Positions 9,367 to 17,091 of a DNA stretch of 39,889 nucleotides are shown here, one piece after another. Origin of the DNA: Rhodospirillales bacterium (GTDB lineage Bacteria > Pseudomonadota > Alphaproteobacteria > Rhodospirillales > Shumkoniaceae); contig JANQJG010000084.1 of the NCBI GenBank assembly GCA_028281785.1, forward strand, positions 1 through 39,889, written 5' to 3'. The notes under the pieces are model-generated. The model was not told the origin of the DNA and ran no database searches. It was given only the letters and a program-made list of their open reading frames with translations. The position numbers and the translations under genes are program-made. Every line of letters begins with the position of its first letter. Within the stretch, counting starts at the first letter, position 1.

Positions 9367-9918
9367 ATGCCGATGACGCCGGAACAGCTTTTGGCCCGCC
9401 TCGATGAACTGGGCCTCGCGACGACGACGCATCGCCACGCCCCCGTGTACACGGTGGCGGAAAGCAAGGAGCTGCGCGGCGACCTGCCCGGCGGCCACTG
9501 CAAGAATCTTCTGCTGAGGGATCACAAGGGTGAGCTTTGGCTGCTGGTGACGCTGGAAGACCGGGCCGTGGATCTGAAGGCCCTTCGTTACGCCATCGGC
9601 TCGGGCCGGCTGTCCTTCGCAAAACCGGAGCAGTTGCAAGATATTCTCGGCGTCGATCCCGGCACCGTGACCCCGTTCGCCCTCGTCAACGACCGGGAAC
9701 GCCGGGTCCAGGTCGTGCTGGACCGGGAGATGATGCGGTGGCGCCCACTGAACTACCATCCGCTGACCAACGCCGCGACGACCGCCATTCAGCCGGAAGA
9801 CCTGCTGATCTTCATCCGGAATTGCGGGCATGATGTTCAGCCTTGGGACATGGTTGACACCTGTTCGGAGACATGGCTGACAGATTTGGGATCTGTCAAG
9901 TCGATGCGAGCGATCTGA
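9367..9918 (+). CDS. proX: Prolyl-tRNA deacylase ProX/PrdX-type (YbaK superfamily)
   Basis: A 183-residue cytoplasmic editing enzyme that hydrolyses mischarged tRNA-Pro (typically Ala-tRNA-Pro). The ProX signature is clear: THRHAPVYTVAESKEL near residues 21-36, GGHCKNLLLRDHKGELWLLV near 41-60, LSFAKPEQLQDILGVDPGTVTPFAL near 79-103, and VQVVLDREMM. The start has no strong Shine-Dalgarno sequence; an ATG two codons downstream (9373) is equally possible. The family-like sequence ends at about GHDVQPWD. The last 23 residues are read through an IS481-like end sequence and a hairpin, so the C-terminus seems acquired. The 3' end overlaps that of the convergent flavoprotein gene by 23 bp. Confidence 0.9.
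   Translation: MPMTPEQLLARLDELGLATTTHRHAPVYTVAESKELRGDLPGGHCKNLLLRDHKGELWLLVTLEDRAVDLKALRYAIGSGRLSFAKPEQLQDILGVDPGTVTPFALVNDRERRVQVVLDREMMRWRPLNYHPLTNAATTAIQPEDLLIFIRNCGHDVQPWDMVDTCSETWLTDLGSVKSMRAI
9847..9882. mobile_element. Solitary IS481-like terminal sequence
   Basis: Two near-identical 13-mers, GACATGGTTGACA (9847-9859) and GACATGGCTGACA (9870-9882), are arranged in direct orientation 23 bp apart and separated by CCTGTTCGGA. Read on the minus strand, this recalls the repeated TGTCA-CCATGTC pattern that, from memory, begins many IS481-family elements. No transposase is present nearby, so it would be a leftover end. It lies inside the 3' end of proX. Confidence 0.45.
9878..9898. repeat. 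Inverted repeat between convergent gene ends
   Basis: Perfect 8-bp arms TGACAGAT (9878-9885) and ATCTGTCA (9891-9898) flank a 5-nt loop. It overlaps the IS481-like end, the stop of the kefF-like gene and the last codons of proX. It could act as a weak terminator for both genes, though neither side has a T-run. Confidence 0.5.
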
Positions 9919-10504
9919 TGCGCTCCGAAGAAGATGCCGTAGTGGCCGTCAGGGCCGCCGGGTCCACCGCCTCGTCCCGAAGCGCGATCAGCACGCGCCG
10001 GTAGTCCTCGGCCTCGCGCGCGGTGGCGTGGTCGTCGAGCAGATGGGTGCCGTGCACGACGAAGGGCGGCAGCCAGCTCATGCCGCAGAGGCGTGCCGTC
10101 TGCTCGACCGGGCGCAGCAGCTCGGCGATCGTGTAGTGGTTCAGCCCCTCCTCGCGGTAGGCGGTTTCGCGGCCGCCGGCCGAGATCGCCACCATCATCG
10201 TTTTACCGACCAGCGCCGTGCCGTGCCGGCCATAGGCGAAACCGTGCTCCAGCACCAGGTCCATCCATTCCTTCATCAGGGCCGGCGACGAGTACCAGTA
10301 GAAGGGATGCTGAAGAACCATGAGGTCGTGCTCGCGAAGCAGGGTCTGCTCCCGGTCCACGTCGACCATGAAGTCGGGATAGAGCTCGTAGAGATCGTTG
10401 AAGGTCACGCCTTCCAAGTCGTGCACGGCGGCGACCAGGGCCTTGTGCACCCGCGATCGCTGAAGGGCGGGATGGGCGAACAGGACCAGGATCTTCCGGG
10501 ACAT
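9896..10504 (-). CDS. KefF/KefG-like NAD(P)H quinone oxidoreductase
   Basis: A 202-residue flavodoxin-fold protein. The N-terminus (KILVLFAHPALQRSRVHKAL, residues 4-23) is the FMN-site pattern of KefF/KefG/MdaB proteins, followed by LMVLQHPFYWYSSPALMKEWMDLVLEHGFAYG (about 61-92) and MVAISAGGRETAYR. In enterobacteria these proteins are ancillary subunits of the KefB/KefC glutathione-gated K+ efflux systems and also reduce quinones. No kefB or kefC is in the window, so a stand-alone quinone or electrophile-detoxifying reductase is as likely. It begins 35 bp after the purH stop, so it is probably co-transcribed. Its stop lies against the IS481-like end. Confidence 0.85.
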   Translation of the reverse strand: MSRKILVLFAHPALQRSRVHKALVAAVHDLEGVTFNDLYELYPDFMVDVDREQTLLREHDLMVLQHPFYWYSSPALMKEWMDLVLEHGFAYGRHGTALVGKTMMVAISAGGRETAYREEGLNHYTIAELLRPVEQTARLCGMSWLPPFVVHGTHLLDDHATAREAEDYRRVLIALRDEAVDPAALTATTASSSERIRSLAST

Positions 10505-10539
10505 GGGTCTTCAGTTGGTGATGATCCGCCCTGTCTCAA

Positions 10540-12111
10540 CTAATGCCGGAAATGGCGCATGCCGGTGAAGACCATGGCCAGGCCCTTGTCGTCGGCGGCC
10601 TTGATGACCTCCTCGTCGCGCATGCTGCCGCCCGGCTGGATGACCGCGCCCGCGCCGGCCTCGGCCGCCGCCAGCAGGCCGTCCGCGAAGGGGAAGAAGG
10701 CGTCGGAGGCGACCACCGAGCCCTTGGTCCGGCTTCCCCGCTCGCCCGCCGCCTTGGCCGCGTCCTTGGCTTTGCTCGCGGCGATGCGCGCCGAGTCCAC
10801 GCGGCTCATCTGTCCGGCCCCGACGCCGATCACCGCGCCCTCCTTGGCATAGACGATGGCGTTGGACTTCACATGCTTGCAGACGGTGAAGGCGAAGACC
10901 AGGTCGGCCATCTCCTGCTCGGTCGGCTCCCGCCGGGTCACGACGTTGAGCTTGCCGGGGCAGACGGCGGCGTCCCGCGCCTGCAGCAGATAGCCGCCGG
11001 CCAGCGCCCGGACGGTCATGCCTGGCTCGCGGGCGTTCGGCATGGCCCCGGTGCGGAGCAGCCGCAAATTCTTCTTGGTCGCCAGGATCTCGCGGGCGGC
11101 TGGCGCCACCTCCGGGGCGATGATGACCTCGACGAACAGCTTGGCGATCTCCTCGGCAATGGCGGCGTCGAGGGAGCGGTTGACCGCGACGATGCCGCCA
11201 AAGGCGCTCAGCGGGTCGCAGGCCAGGGCCTTGACGTAGGCGTCCTTGAGGCTGTCGCCCAGCGCGACGCCGCAGGGGTTGGCGTGCTTGATGATGGCGC
11301 AGGCCGGGCCGTCGAACTCGGCCACCAGCTCGAAGGCGGCGTCGGTGTCGTTGAGGTTGTTGAAGCTGAGCTCCTTGCCCTGCAGCTGCTCGGCCGTGGC
11401 GACGCCGGGCCGGTCCTCGCCGCTCACATAGAAGGCGGCGGACTGGTGCGGGTTCTCGCCATATCTCAGGCTCTGCGCGAGAGTGCCGGCGAAGGCGAGG
11501 CGGCGCGGGAAGGGCTGGTCGAGCACGCCGTTGAACCAGTTCGCGATGGCTGCGTCATAGGCGGCGGTGCGGGCGTAAGCCGCGGCCGCGAGGCGGCGGC
11601 GGAACTCGAGCGAGGTGGCGCCGTGATTGGCGGCCATCTCCTCCATCACCGCGGCGTAGTCGCCGGGATCGACGATCACGGTCACCGACTCGTGGTTCTT
11701 GGCGGCGGCGCGGATCATGCCCGGCCCGCCGATATCGATGTTCTCGATGCAGCTCCGCTCGTCGGCGCCCTGGGCCACCGTCCGCTCGAAGGGGTAGAGG
11801 TTGACGGCGAGGAGATCGATGGGTTCGATCCCGTGCTCCTTCATCGCCGCCTCGTGCGCCGGGTTGCCGCGGACCGCCAGCAGCCCGCCGTGGATCTTCG
11901 GATGCAGGGTCTTGACCCGGCCGTCCATGATCTCGGGAAAGCCGGTATGGGACGAGACCTCGACCACCTTGACCCCGGCCTCGCGGAGGGCCGCCGCCGA
12001 GCCGCCGGTGGAGAGGATCTCGACCCCCTGCCCGGCGAGGAAGGCGCCGAACTCGACCAGTCCGGACTTGTCGGAGACGGAGATTAGCGCGCGGCGGATC
12101 GGGGACAACAT
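10540..12111 (-). CDS. purH: Bifunctional AICAR transformylase/IMP cyclohydrolase
   Basis: A 523-residue cytosolic enzyme catalysing the last two steps of IMP synthesis: 10-formyl-THF-dependent formylation of AICAR, then cyclisation of FAICAR. The N-terminal IMP cyclohydrolase domain (about 1-200) shows [28 protein letters not shown] and [17 protein letters not shown]. The C-terminal transformylase domain contains [14 protein letters not shown] (near 266-279) and [10 protein letters not shown]. The length is standard. The ATG is preceded by GGAG eight bases away. Upstream on the same strand lies the polysaccharide cassette rather than the heparinase gene often found there in alphaproteobacteria. 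Confidence 0.98.
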   Translation of the reverse strand: MLSPIRRALISVSDKSGLVEFGAFLAGQGVEILSTGGSAAALREAGVKVVEVSSHTGFPEIMDGRVKTLHPKIHGGLLAVRGNPAHEAAMKEHGIEPIDLLAVNLYPFERTVAQGADERSCIENIDIGGPGMIRAAAKNHESVTVIVDPGDYAAVMEEMAANHGATSLEFRRRLAAAAYARTAAYDAAIANWFNGVLDQPFPRRLAFAGTLAQSLRYGENPHQSAAFYVSGEDRPGVATAEQLQGKELSFNNLNDTDAAFELVAEFDGPACAIIKHANPCGVALGDSLKDAYVKALACDPLSAFGGIVAVNRSLDAAIAEEIAKLFVEVIIAPEVAPAAREILATKKNLRLLRTGAMPNAREPGMTVRALAGGYLLQARDAAVCPGKLNVVTRREPTEQEMADLVFAFTVCKHVKSNAIVYAKEGAVIGVGAGQMSRVDSARIAASKAKDAAKAAGERGSRTKGSVVASDAFFPFADGLLAAAEAGAGAVIQPGGSMRDEEVIKAADDKGLAMVFTGMRHFRH

Positions 12112-12190
12112 GCGGTCGCTCCATTGTCATCATTATGTTGTGGTGATGTCGTCATCTTGTCGTCCGGTTGTCGCCCGCGATCCGGCCTCC

Positions 12191-14104
12191 TCAGACCGCC
12201 GCGGCACGCGGCGCGGGCGCCTCCGGACCGTGATATTCGGGCACCAGGCGGGCGAAAACCTCGAGCAGGGCGGCATGGTCGGCGCGGGCGCAGGCCTCGC
12301 CCAGCCGCGCCAGCGCCATCTTCAGCTGGTCCGCGTCGGCCGTCCTCGGCGCCGCCAGGTTGATGCCCTGGTAGCGCGTCGGCACCAGGGATTCCGCGGC
12401 GTGCAGCAGCTCCTCGCTGAGCTTTTCGCCTGGGCGCAAGCCGGTGATTTCGATGGCCACGTCGACCTCTGGGCGGAGGCCGGCGAGGTGGATCATCTGC
12501 CGGGCGAGATCGAGAATGCGAACCGGCTCCCCCATGTCGAGAACGAAGATCTTGCCGGCATGGGCCTCGTCCTCGCTGCCGAGGGCCGAGGCCTCGAGCA
12601 CCAGTTCCACCGCCTCGCGGATGGTCATGAAGTACCGGGTCATGCCCGGATGCGTGACCGTCAGCGGTCCGCCGGCCGCAAGCTGGCGCTCGAAAAGCGG
12701 GACCACCGATCCCGTCGAGCCCAGGACGTTGCCGAAGCGGACGGTGACGTAGCGCGTGCCCTGGCCGTTAGCCCGCTTGAGGTCGAGGGCCTGGCACACC
12801 TGTTCGGCCACGCGTTTGGTCACGCCCATGAGGCTCGTCGGGTTGACCGCCTTGTCGGTCGAGATGAAGACCATCGTGCCAACCCCGGCAGCGCGGCAGG
12901 CCTCCGCGACATTGGCGGTTCCCAGCGTGTTCGTCATGACGCCCTCGAAGACGTTAGCCTCGACCAGGGGCACGTGTTTCAGGGCGGCGGCGTGGAAAAC
13001 CAGCTCGGGACGGTTCTCCGCGAAGATTCGATCGAGATGCGGCCGATCTCGAACATCCGCGATCACCGCCGCGCGCCGCAGATCCGGATGCCGCTCGGAA
13101 AGCTCCAGATCGATGCCGTAGAGATTCGCCTCCGAGCTGTCGAGGAGCACGATTTCGGCCGGGCCAAAGTCCGAAACCTGGCGGACGAGCTCGCTGCCGA
13201 TACTGCCGCCGGCCCCCGTCACCAAAACCCGGCGGCCGACGATGAGATTCCGCATGGCCGCGCGGTCGAGGGGAGTCTGGGGACGGCCGAGCAGGTCTTC
13301 GACGGCGATCGGACGGATTTCCACCCGACTGTCCAGGCTGCTCTTGAAGTCGGTCAGGCTGGGTACGCGCGCCAGGGTCATGCCGAGCGCGGTCGCTTCG
13401 TCGAGAAGGGCGCGAACGCGCGCGCCGTCCATCGAATCATAGGTGAGGACCACGCGTTGAGGCTTTAGTCCCCGCGCCGCCAATTGCTCGACAATCTTGT
13501 CCAGCTCTTCCACGGTTCCCATGACTTCGATCCCGTGAATCACGCGGCCGACCCGCCGACGTTGCTCGCTGAGCATGCCGACCACCTGGTAGTTGGCGTC
13601 CTGCGGCCTGGACACCGCGCGGATGAACAGCTCGGCGCCGTCACCGCTGCCGACCAGGAGCACGGGCACGCGGCGGCGCCCCTCGGCAACCAACCGAAGA
13701 TCGATGCGCCGGTCCTTGTACAGGCGATAGAGAAAGCGGGTGCCGCCGATGAGGGTAATCAGGATGAACCAGTTAATGAACGGAATGGATCTCGGCAGAC
13801 CGTCGAGACGCGTCCAGACGAACATGACCGCGAGAAAGATCAGCATGATGAGCGTCACCGCGCGCGTGATCGCCATCAGATCCTTGAGCGAGGCGTAGCG
13901 CCAAACCCCGCGATAAAGCCCCATGAACCAGAAGACGCAGGCGGCGATCACCGTCAGCGTAATGGTTCCGCGGAGCAGCAGATCCGGCCAATAGAAGAAA
14001 ACCCAGTCGCCCAGCCTGAGATACAGAGCGAGCGCAAAGGAGATCGCCGCCATCACGATGTCGTGGGCGTAGGCGATAGCGCCCTGGGGCGACAGCCTGC
14101 GCAT
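12191..14104 (-). CDS. wbpM: UDP-HexNAc 4,6-dehydratase, WbpM/CapD/PglF type
   Basis: A 637-residue inner-membrane nucleotide-sugar dehydratase, expected to convert UDP-GlcNAc to UDP-4-keto-6-deoxy-HexNAc for O-antigen or exopolysaccharide. Four membrane segments span about residues 10-30, 44-64, 82-98 and 108-125, followed by a CoA-binding-like region starting VPVLLVGSGDGAEL. The SDR catalytic domain begins with the Rossmann motif GAGGSIGSE (297-305). The active-site region STDKAVNPTSLMGVTK (415-430) has Met (426) in place of the classical SDR Tyr and keeps Lys 430, as in WbpM. It lies 24 bp after the reductase gene and is the last cassette gene before purH. Confidence 0.93.
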   Translation of the reverse strand: MRRLSPQGAIAYAHDIVMAAISFALALYLRLGDWVFFYWPDLLLRGTITLTVIAACVFWFMGLYRGVWRYASLKDLMAITRAVTLIMLIFLAVMFVWTRLDGLPRSIPFINWFILITLIGGTRFLYRLYKDRRIDLRLVAEGRRRVPVLLVGSGDGAELFIRAVSRPQDANYQVVGMLSEQRRRVGRVIHGIEVMGTVEELDKIVEQLAARGLKPQRVVLTYDSMDGARVRALLDEATALGMTLARVPSLTDFKSSLDSRVEIRPIAVEDLLGRPQTPLDRAAMRNLIVGRRVLVTGAGGSIGSELVRQVSDFGPAEIVLLDSSEANLYGIDLELSERHPDLRRAAVIADVRDRPHLDRIFAENRPELVFHAAALKHVPLVEANVFEGVMTNTLGTANVAEACRAAGVGTMVFISTDKAVNPTSLMGVTKRVAEQVCQALDLKRANGQGTRYVTVRFGNVLGSTGSVVPLFERQLAAGGPLTVTHPGMTRYFMTIREAVELVLEASALGSEDEAHAGKIFVLDMGEPVRILDLARQMIHLAGLRPEVDVAIEITGLRPGEKLSEELLHAAESLVPTRYQGINLAAPRTADADQLKMALARLGEACARADHAALLEVFARLVPEYHGPEAPAPRAAAV

Positions 14105-14128
14105 CGAATAAACGATTTTGACCCCCGT

Positions 14129-15094
14129 TTACCGACGGTTTCGAGAGGCGTACCAAGCCGCCGTTTCGGTCAGCCCTTCTAGCACGCTGAACGGCGGTTG
14201 CCACGCCAGAACTTCGCGGATTTTTCGGTCGTCGACGACCAGCGACTCCAGCAGCCGTTCGGCCGTCGCCCGCCGTCCCGCCAGGATCGCAAGTGTTCTC
14301 AGAAGGGAGCATGGGGCGGGAAACAGCCGGGCCGGCCGGCCCAGAGCCACCGCGAGCCGGTGGATGAGTTCGGGCATTGACATGTCCTCGCCGTCGCGAA
14401 GCAGAAACGTCTCGCCACCGGCGGCCGGGTGGGAGAGGCAAAGGCGAACGGCATCGGCCAGATTGCCGACATGAATGAAGCTGCGTCGATTGCTGGCGCT
14501 GGCCAAGGGCAGTGGGGGCGCCTTGTCGCACAGGCTCAACAGCTTGAGGAAGTTTCCCTTGACGCCCGGTCCGTAGACGAGCGGCGGGCGAAGGACGACG
14601 ACCTCGAGATCGCGCTCGCGCCCGATGTCGCGCAACGCCTCTTCGGCCTCCCATTTGCTCTGGCCGTAAGCGTCTTTCGGGGCCGGCCGGTCGGTCTCGG
14701 TAAAGGGGTGGTCCGGCATTGCCCGTTCGCCGTTCACTTTGACGCTGCTCATATGGACGAAACGGCGGACGCCGGCGGCGACCGCCTGCTCGGCCAGCTC
14801 GCGGGTCCCTTCCAGATTCACGCACCGATACTCGGCCAGAGGCTCGACCGCCGTGTCCGTCATGACATGGGCCCGGCCGGCGAGGTGAACGATCGCTTCG
14901 ATACCCTTCAAGGCGGATCGCCAGTCCGTGTCCGGCCCGATCTCGCCCACCGGAACGGTTTCAATACCCTCGCCCCCGGAGACGAACGCGTCTGTTCGCG
15001 TGGCGGCGCGAACCCCAAAGCCCGCCCCGCTTAGGACCGGAATGACGCGGCCGGCGACGAAACCACCGGCGCCCGTGACCAGAACCCGCATCAT
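14129..15094 (-). CDS. wbpV: WbpV/WreQ-like UDP-4-keto-6-deoxy-HexNAc reductase
   Basis: A 321-residue extended SDR. The chosen ATG (15092-15094) overlaps the upstream transferase stop; the longer open frame to 15691 only shadows that gene. MMRVLVTGAGGFVAGRVIP is the NAD(P)-binding N-terminus; HMSSVKVNGE and YGQSKWEAE supply the catalytic Ser, Tyr and Lys, and RPPLVYGPGVKGNFLKLL follows. The HMSSVKVNGE...YGPGVK pattern is that of Pseudomonas WbpV and rhizobial WreQ, which reduce the product of the WbpM-type dehydratase to UDP-QuiNAc. With a WbpL-like transferase on one side and a WbpM on the other, that role is the best inference; UDP-FucNAc production or a generic epimerase remains possible. 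Confidence 0.85.
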   Translation of the reverse strand: MMRVLVTGAGGFVAGRVIPVLSGAGFGVRAATRTDAFVSGGEGIETVPVGEIGPDTDWRSALKGIEAIVHLAGRAHVMTDTAVEPLAEYRCVNLEGTRELAEQAVAAGVRRFVHMSSVKVNGERAMPDHPFTETDRPAPKDAYGQSKWEAEEALRDIGRERDLEVVVLRPPLVYGPGVKGNFLKLLSLCDKAPPLPLASASNRRSFIHVGNLADAVRLCLSHPAAGGETFLLRDGEDMSMPELIHRLAVALGRPARLFPAPCSLLRTLAILAGRRATAERLLESLVVDDRKIREVLAWQPPFSVLEGLTETAAWYASRNRR

Positions 15095-16116
15095 GCCGAT
15101 CGCCTCGAGTCCTCTGCCCGGAATGGAGGTCGACCCGAAAGATATGCCAGAAGGATCACGACCGTTAGAAAGCCGGCGCCAAGGCTCAGCCAGGCTATCC
15201 CCCAGACGGTAAGCAAGGCCAATGCCATCAGCACCAGATTGGCGGCAAGAATGGCGAAAACGACGTGGGCATGGCTGAGCCCACGCTGGGCCGCCCGTTG
15301 ATAGAAGTGCTGGCGGTGGGCTTGCCACACGACCTCGCCCCGGATCGCGCGACGGCAGAGCGTCACGGTCGCATCCACGAGGTAATAAAGGGGCAGAATG
15401 AGCGCGGCCGCCCACTCCCCCGCCGCGGACAGGGAGAGGAGGAGCCAGCCGAGCAGGTAACCCATGGGAACACTTCCGATGTCGCCGAGGAAGATCCGCG
15501 CCGGATGCCAGTTCCACCACAGGAAGCCGAGGGCGGCCGCGGCGATCGTAAGTCCCAGCACCGGCGCCGGTGCCGACAGGCCCGCGACGGCCACGACGAG
15601 GGCGACGCCGATGCCGATGCTGGCCCCTTCCGCCGCGCTGATCCCGTCGATCCCGTCCATGAAGTTGAACAGATTGACGAACCACAGCCACAGCAGTCCC
15701 GCCACCAGCGCATCGAGTGCCGGCGGCAACAGGCCCCCGAGATATTGCCCCTCCCCGTCCATGACCAGAAGGCCCGCCGTCACCGCGACCGCCTGAGCAA
15801 CCAAGCGGGTTCGCGGCGACAGATCACGCAAATCATCGAGCCAGGAGACAACCCCGAGACCGAGAGCTGCCGCACAGGCGATCCAGACCGGTTCCGGGTT
15901 TCCGAGGCCGGTCACCGCCGCGATTGACCATGCCACCAGGACCACCGGCAGCACCGCCAGACCGCCGCCCCGCGGCGTCGGCACGGCGTGGCTGCTGCGA
16001 TCGTTGGGATGGTCGAGGATCGCGCGCCGTCGCAGAGCCCGAAGGGCCAAGCCAGTTCCGGCCAGCGTCGCGGCGAACGCGGCAAGGACAAAGGCTGCGA
16101 GAACCGGGATCGACAT
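15091..16116 (-). CDS. wbpL: WbpL-like undecaprenyl-phosphate sugar-1-phosphate transferase
   Basis: A 341-residue polytopic enzyme of the MraY/WecA/WbpL superfamily (glycosyltransferase family 4 in common annotation), which transfers HexNAc-1-phosphate from a UDP-sugar to undecaprenyl phosphate to start a repeat unit. The early cytoplasmic loop RSSHAVPTPRGGGLA (about 40-54) is typical of WbpL/WreU rather than MraY. Metal and substrate motifs include VSWLDDLRDLSPRTR near 99-113 and NLFNFMDGIDGISAAEG near 150-166. About ten membrane segments are visible. I chose the ATG at 16116; a TTG ten codons upstream (16146) is possible but lacks support. It overlaps the reductase gene by four bases. Confidence 0.9.
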   Translation of the reverse strand: MSIPVLAAFVLAAFAATLAGTGLALRALRRRAILDHPNDRSSHAVPTPRGGGLAVLPVVLVAWSIAAVTGLGNPEPVWIACAAALGLGVVSWLDDLRDLSPRTRLVAQAVAVTAGLLVMDGEGQYLGGLLPPALDALVAGLLWLWFVNLFNFMDGIDGISAAEGASIGIGVALVVAVAGLSAPAPVLGLTIAAAALGFLWWNWHPARIFLGDIGSVPMGYLLGWLLLSLSAAGEWAAALILPLYYLVDATVTLCRRAIRGEVVWQAHRQHFYQRAAQRGLSHAHVVFAILAANLVLMALALLTVWGIAWLSLGAGFLTVVILLAYLSGRPPFRAEDSRRSA

Positions 16117-16242
16117 GGCCGGAGTGTATGAGCATTGTCGGACCAAATGGAAACAATTCTGATGGCACCGCGCGGGGGCGCTGACGTCGTCCGGGTGAAT
16201 GCTATTTCCTATGGAAGGATGTGTCGAAGCGTTGTCGCGCGG

Positions 16243-16752
16243 TCAGGCTAGATTGGGCTTGGCCACCGCCAGCGCGGGAACGCGAACCCTGACATGTCGG
16301 CCAAGCAATTCGAGCAGCAGCGTGACGCGATCGTTGTCGTTGCAGCATTCGAACAGCGCGTCCAGGTCGGACAAAGGCCCGGCGACGATCCGAACCGGAT
16401 CGCCGGCGCGCAGGTCGGCGACCGAGGTCGTCGCCACATACCCCTCGTCATCCTCGCGGGAGCGGATCGCGGCAACAATTTCGGACGGCACGGCGGCCGG
16501 CTTGGCCCCGAAGCGAACCAGGCCGCAAACCCCCACGGTCGAAAGGATGGGGCGCCAGCGTATCTGCTCCGGGTCCAGGGCAACGAACAGATATCTCGGA
16601 AACAGGGGGGCGGGCACCGTCTCGACCCGCCGCGCGTGCCGCCGCGTCTTGCGGTATCTTGGCAGAAAGACCTTGAAGCCCTGTTGTCGCAGATGGAAGG
16701 CGGCCTTGCTCTCGGCGAGCGCATGCGTATGGACGGCGCACCAATACGTCAT
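16243..16752 (-). CDS. NusG/RfaH-family transcription antiterminator
   Basis: A 169-residue specialised NusG paralogue. The NGN domain starts at WCAVHTHALAESKAAFHLRQ and includes LPRYRKTRRHARRVETVPAPLFPRYLFVAL (about 29-58); the KOW half includes LRAGDPVRIVAGPLSDLDALFE near 114-135. Such paralogues (RfaH, and others in polysaccharide loci) bind RNA polymerase at a specific pause site and keep it transcribing long surface-polymer operons. Here it is upstream of wbpL-wbpV-wbpM on the same strand, 126 bp away. The chosen ATG (16750-16752) has a purine-rich GGCGGG upstream; the in-frame extension to 16878 does not look coding. The general housekeeping nusG is not in this window. Confidence 0.88.
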   Translation of the reverse strand: MTYWCAVHTHALAESKAAFHLRQQGFKVFLPRYRKTRRHARRVETVPAPLFPRYLFVALDPEQIRWRPILSTVGVCGLVRFGAKPAAVPSEIVAAIRSREDDEGYVATTSVADLRAGDPVRIVAGPLSDLDALFECCNDNDRVTLLLELLGRHVRVRVPALAVAKPNLA

Positions 16753-16838
16753 CGGGAACCCGCCTTCGATCCGAGCGCCCGGATAGGCACACATATGGAT
16801 GTGGGCACGAGAAACCGCGCGCAAGGGACGCGGCCAAG

Positions 16839-16901
16839 GGCGAAGTCGCCGGCCACCGGCGGATCGTCGGTCCGACAAATCACCACCGCGGCCACTTCGC
16901 C
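16839..16901 (-). promoter_or_regulatory. Candidate structured RNA leader (three-way fold)
   Basis: Outer arms GGCGAAGT (16839-16846) and ACTTCGCC (16894-16901) are perfect 8-bp complements. Directly inside one arm is CGCCGG-CCA-CCGGCG (16847-16861), and inside that is GTCG-GTC-CGAC (16866-16876). The transcript from the minus strand would fold as a closing stem with two internal hairpins, about 87 nt upstream of the antiterminator start. GC-rich DNA produces such pairings by chance, so confidence is limited. Confidence 0.35.
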
Positions 16902-16984
16902 GGAGGCGGAAGAGTCCGTTTTCGTAAGCGACATTAGGGAACCGCTCGCGCCGACCCGTTCACCGTCTGCGGCGCGCACACTAA

Positions 16985-17027
16985 GACGTTCACGACATGA
17001 ACGTCAAGTCGATTCCGTAAGGGAATC
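16985..17027. repeat. Two adjacent short palindromes, possible operator
   Basis: GACGTTCA-CGACA-TGAACGTC (16985-17005) has perfect 8-bp arms. GATTCC-GTAAG-GGAATC (17011-17027) has perfect 6-bp arms. They lie between the aminotransferase stop and the antiterminator gene. The first would sit in the spacer of the weak candidate promoter on the minus strand, a plausible regulator-binding position. Function not known. Confidence 0.35.
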
Positions 17028-17091
17028 AAGCGGGTTGACGGGCTATTCGTGCCGCAGCCAAGGCTTTGCGGACTCTCACATAAACCACGGG

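Larger units (their letters stand above)
16753..17091 (-). other. Leader/promoter region of the antiterminator operon
   Basis: This is 339 bp without a credible gene between the aminotransferase stop and the antiterminator start. It is rich in inverted repeats, listed separately: a candidate folded leader at 16839-16901 and two short palindromes at 16985-17027. It should hold the promoter of the antiterminator-wbpL-wbpV-wbpM unit, unless transcription enters from the aminotransferase gene. A possible -35 (TTGACG, minus strand, 17002-17007) has only a poor -10 17 bases on. Confidence 0.5.

Noticed and set aside
14129..15691. A 520-codon version of the WbpV-like gene
   Set aside because: The first 199 codons are Arg/Gly/Pro-rich and antiparallel in character to the real transferase gene on the same strand; the Rossmann N-terminus starts at 15094.
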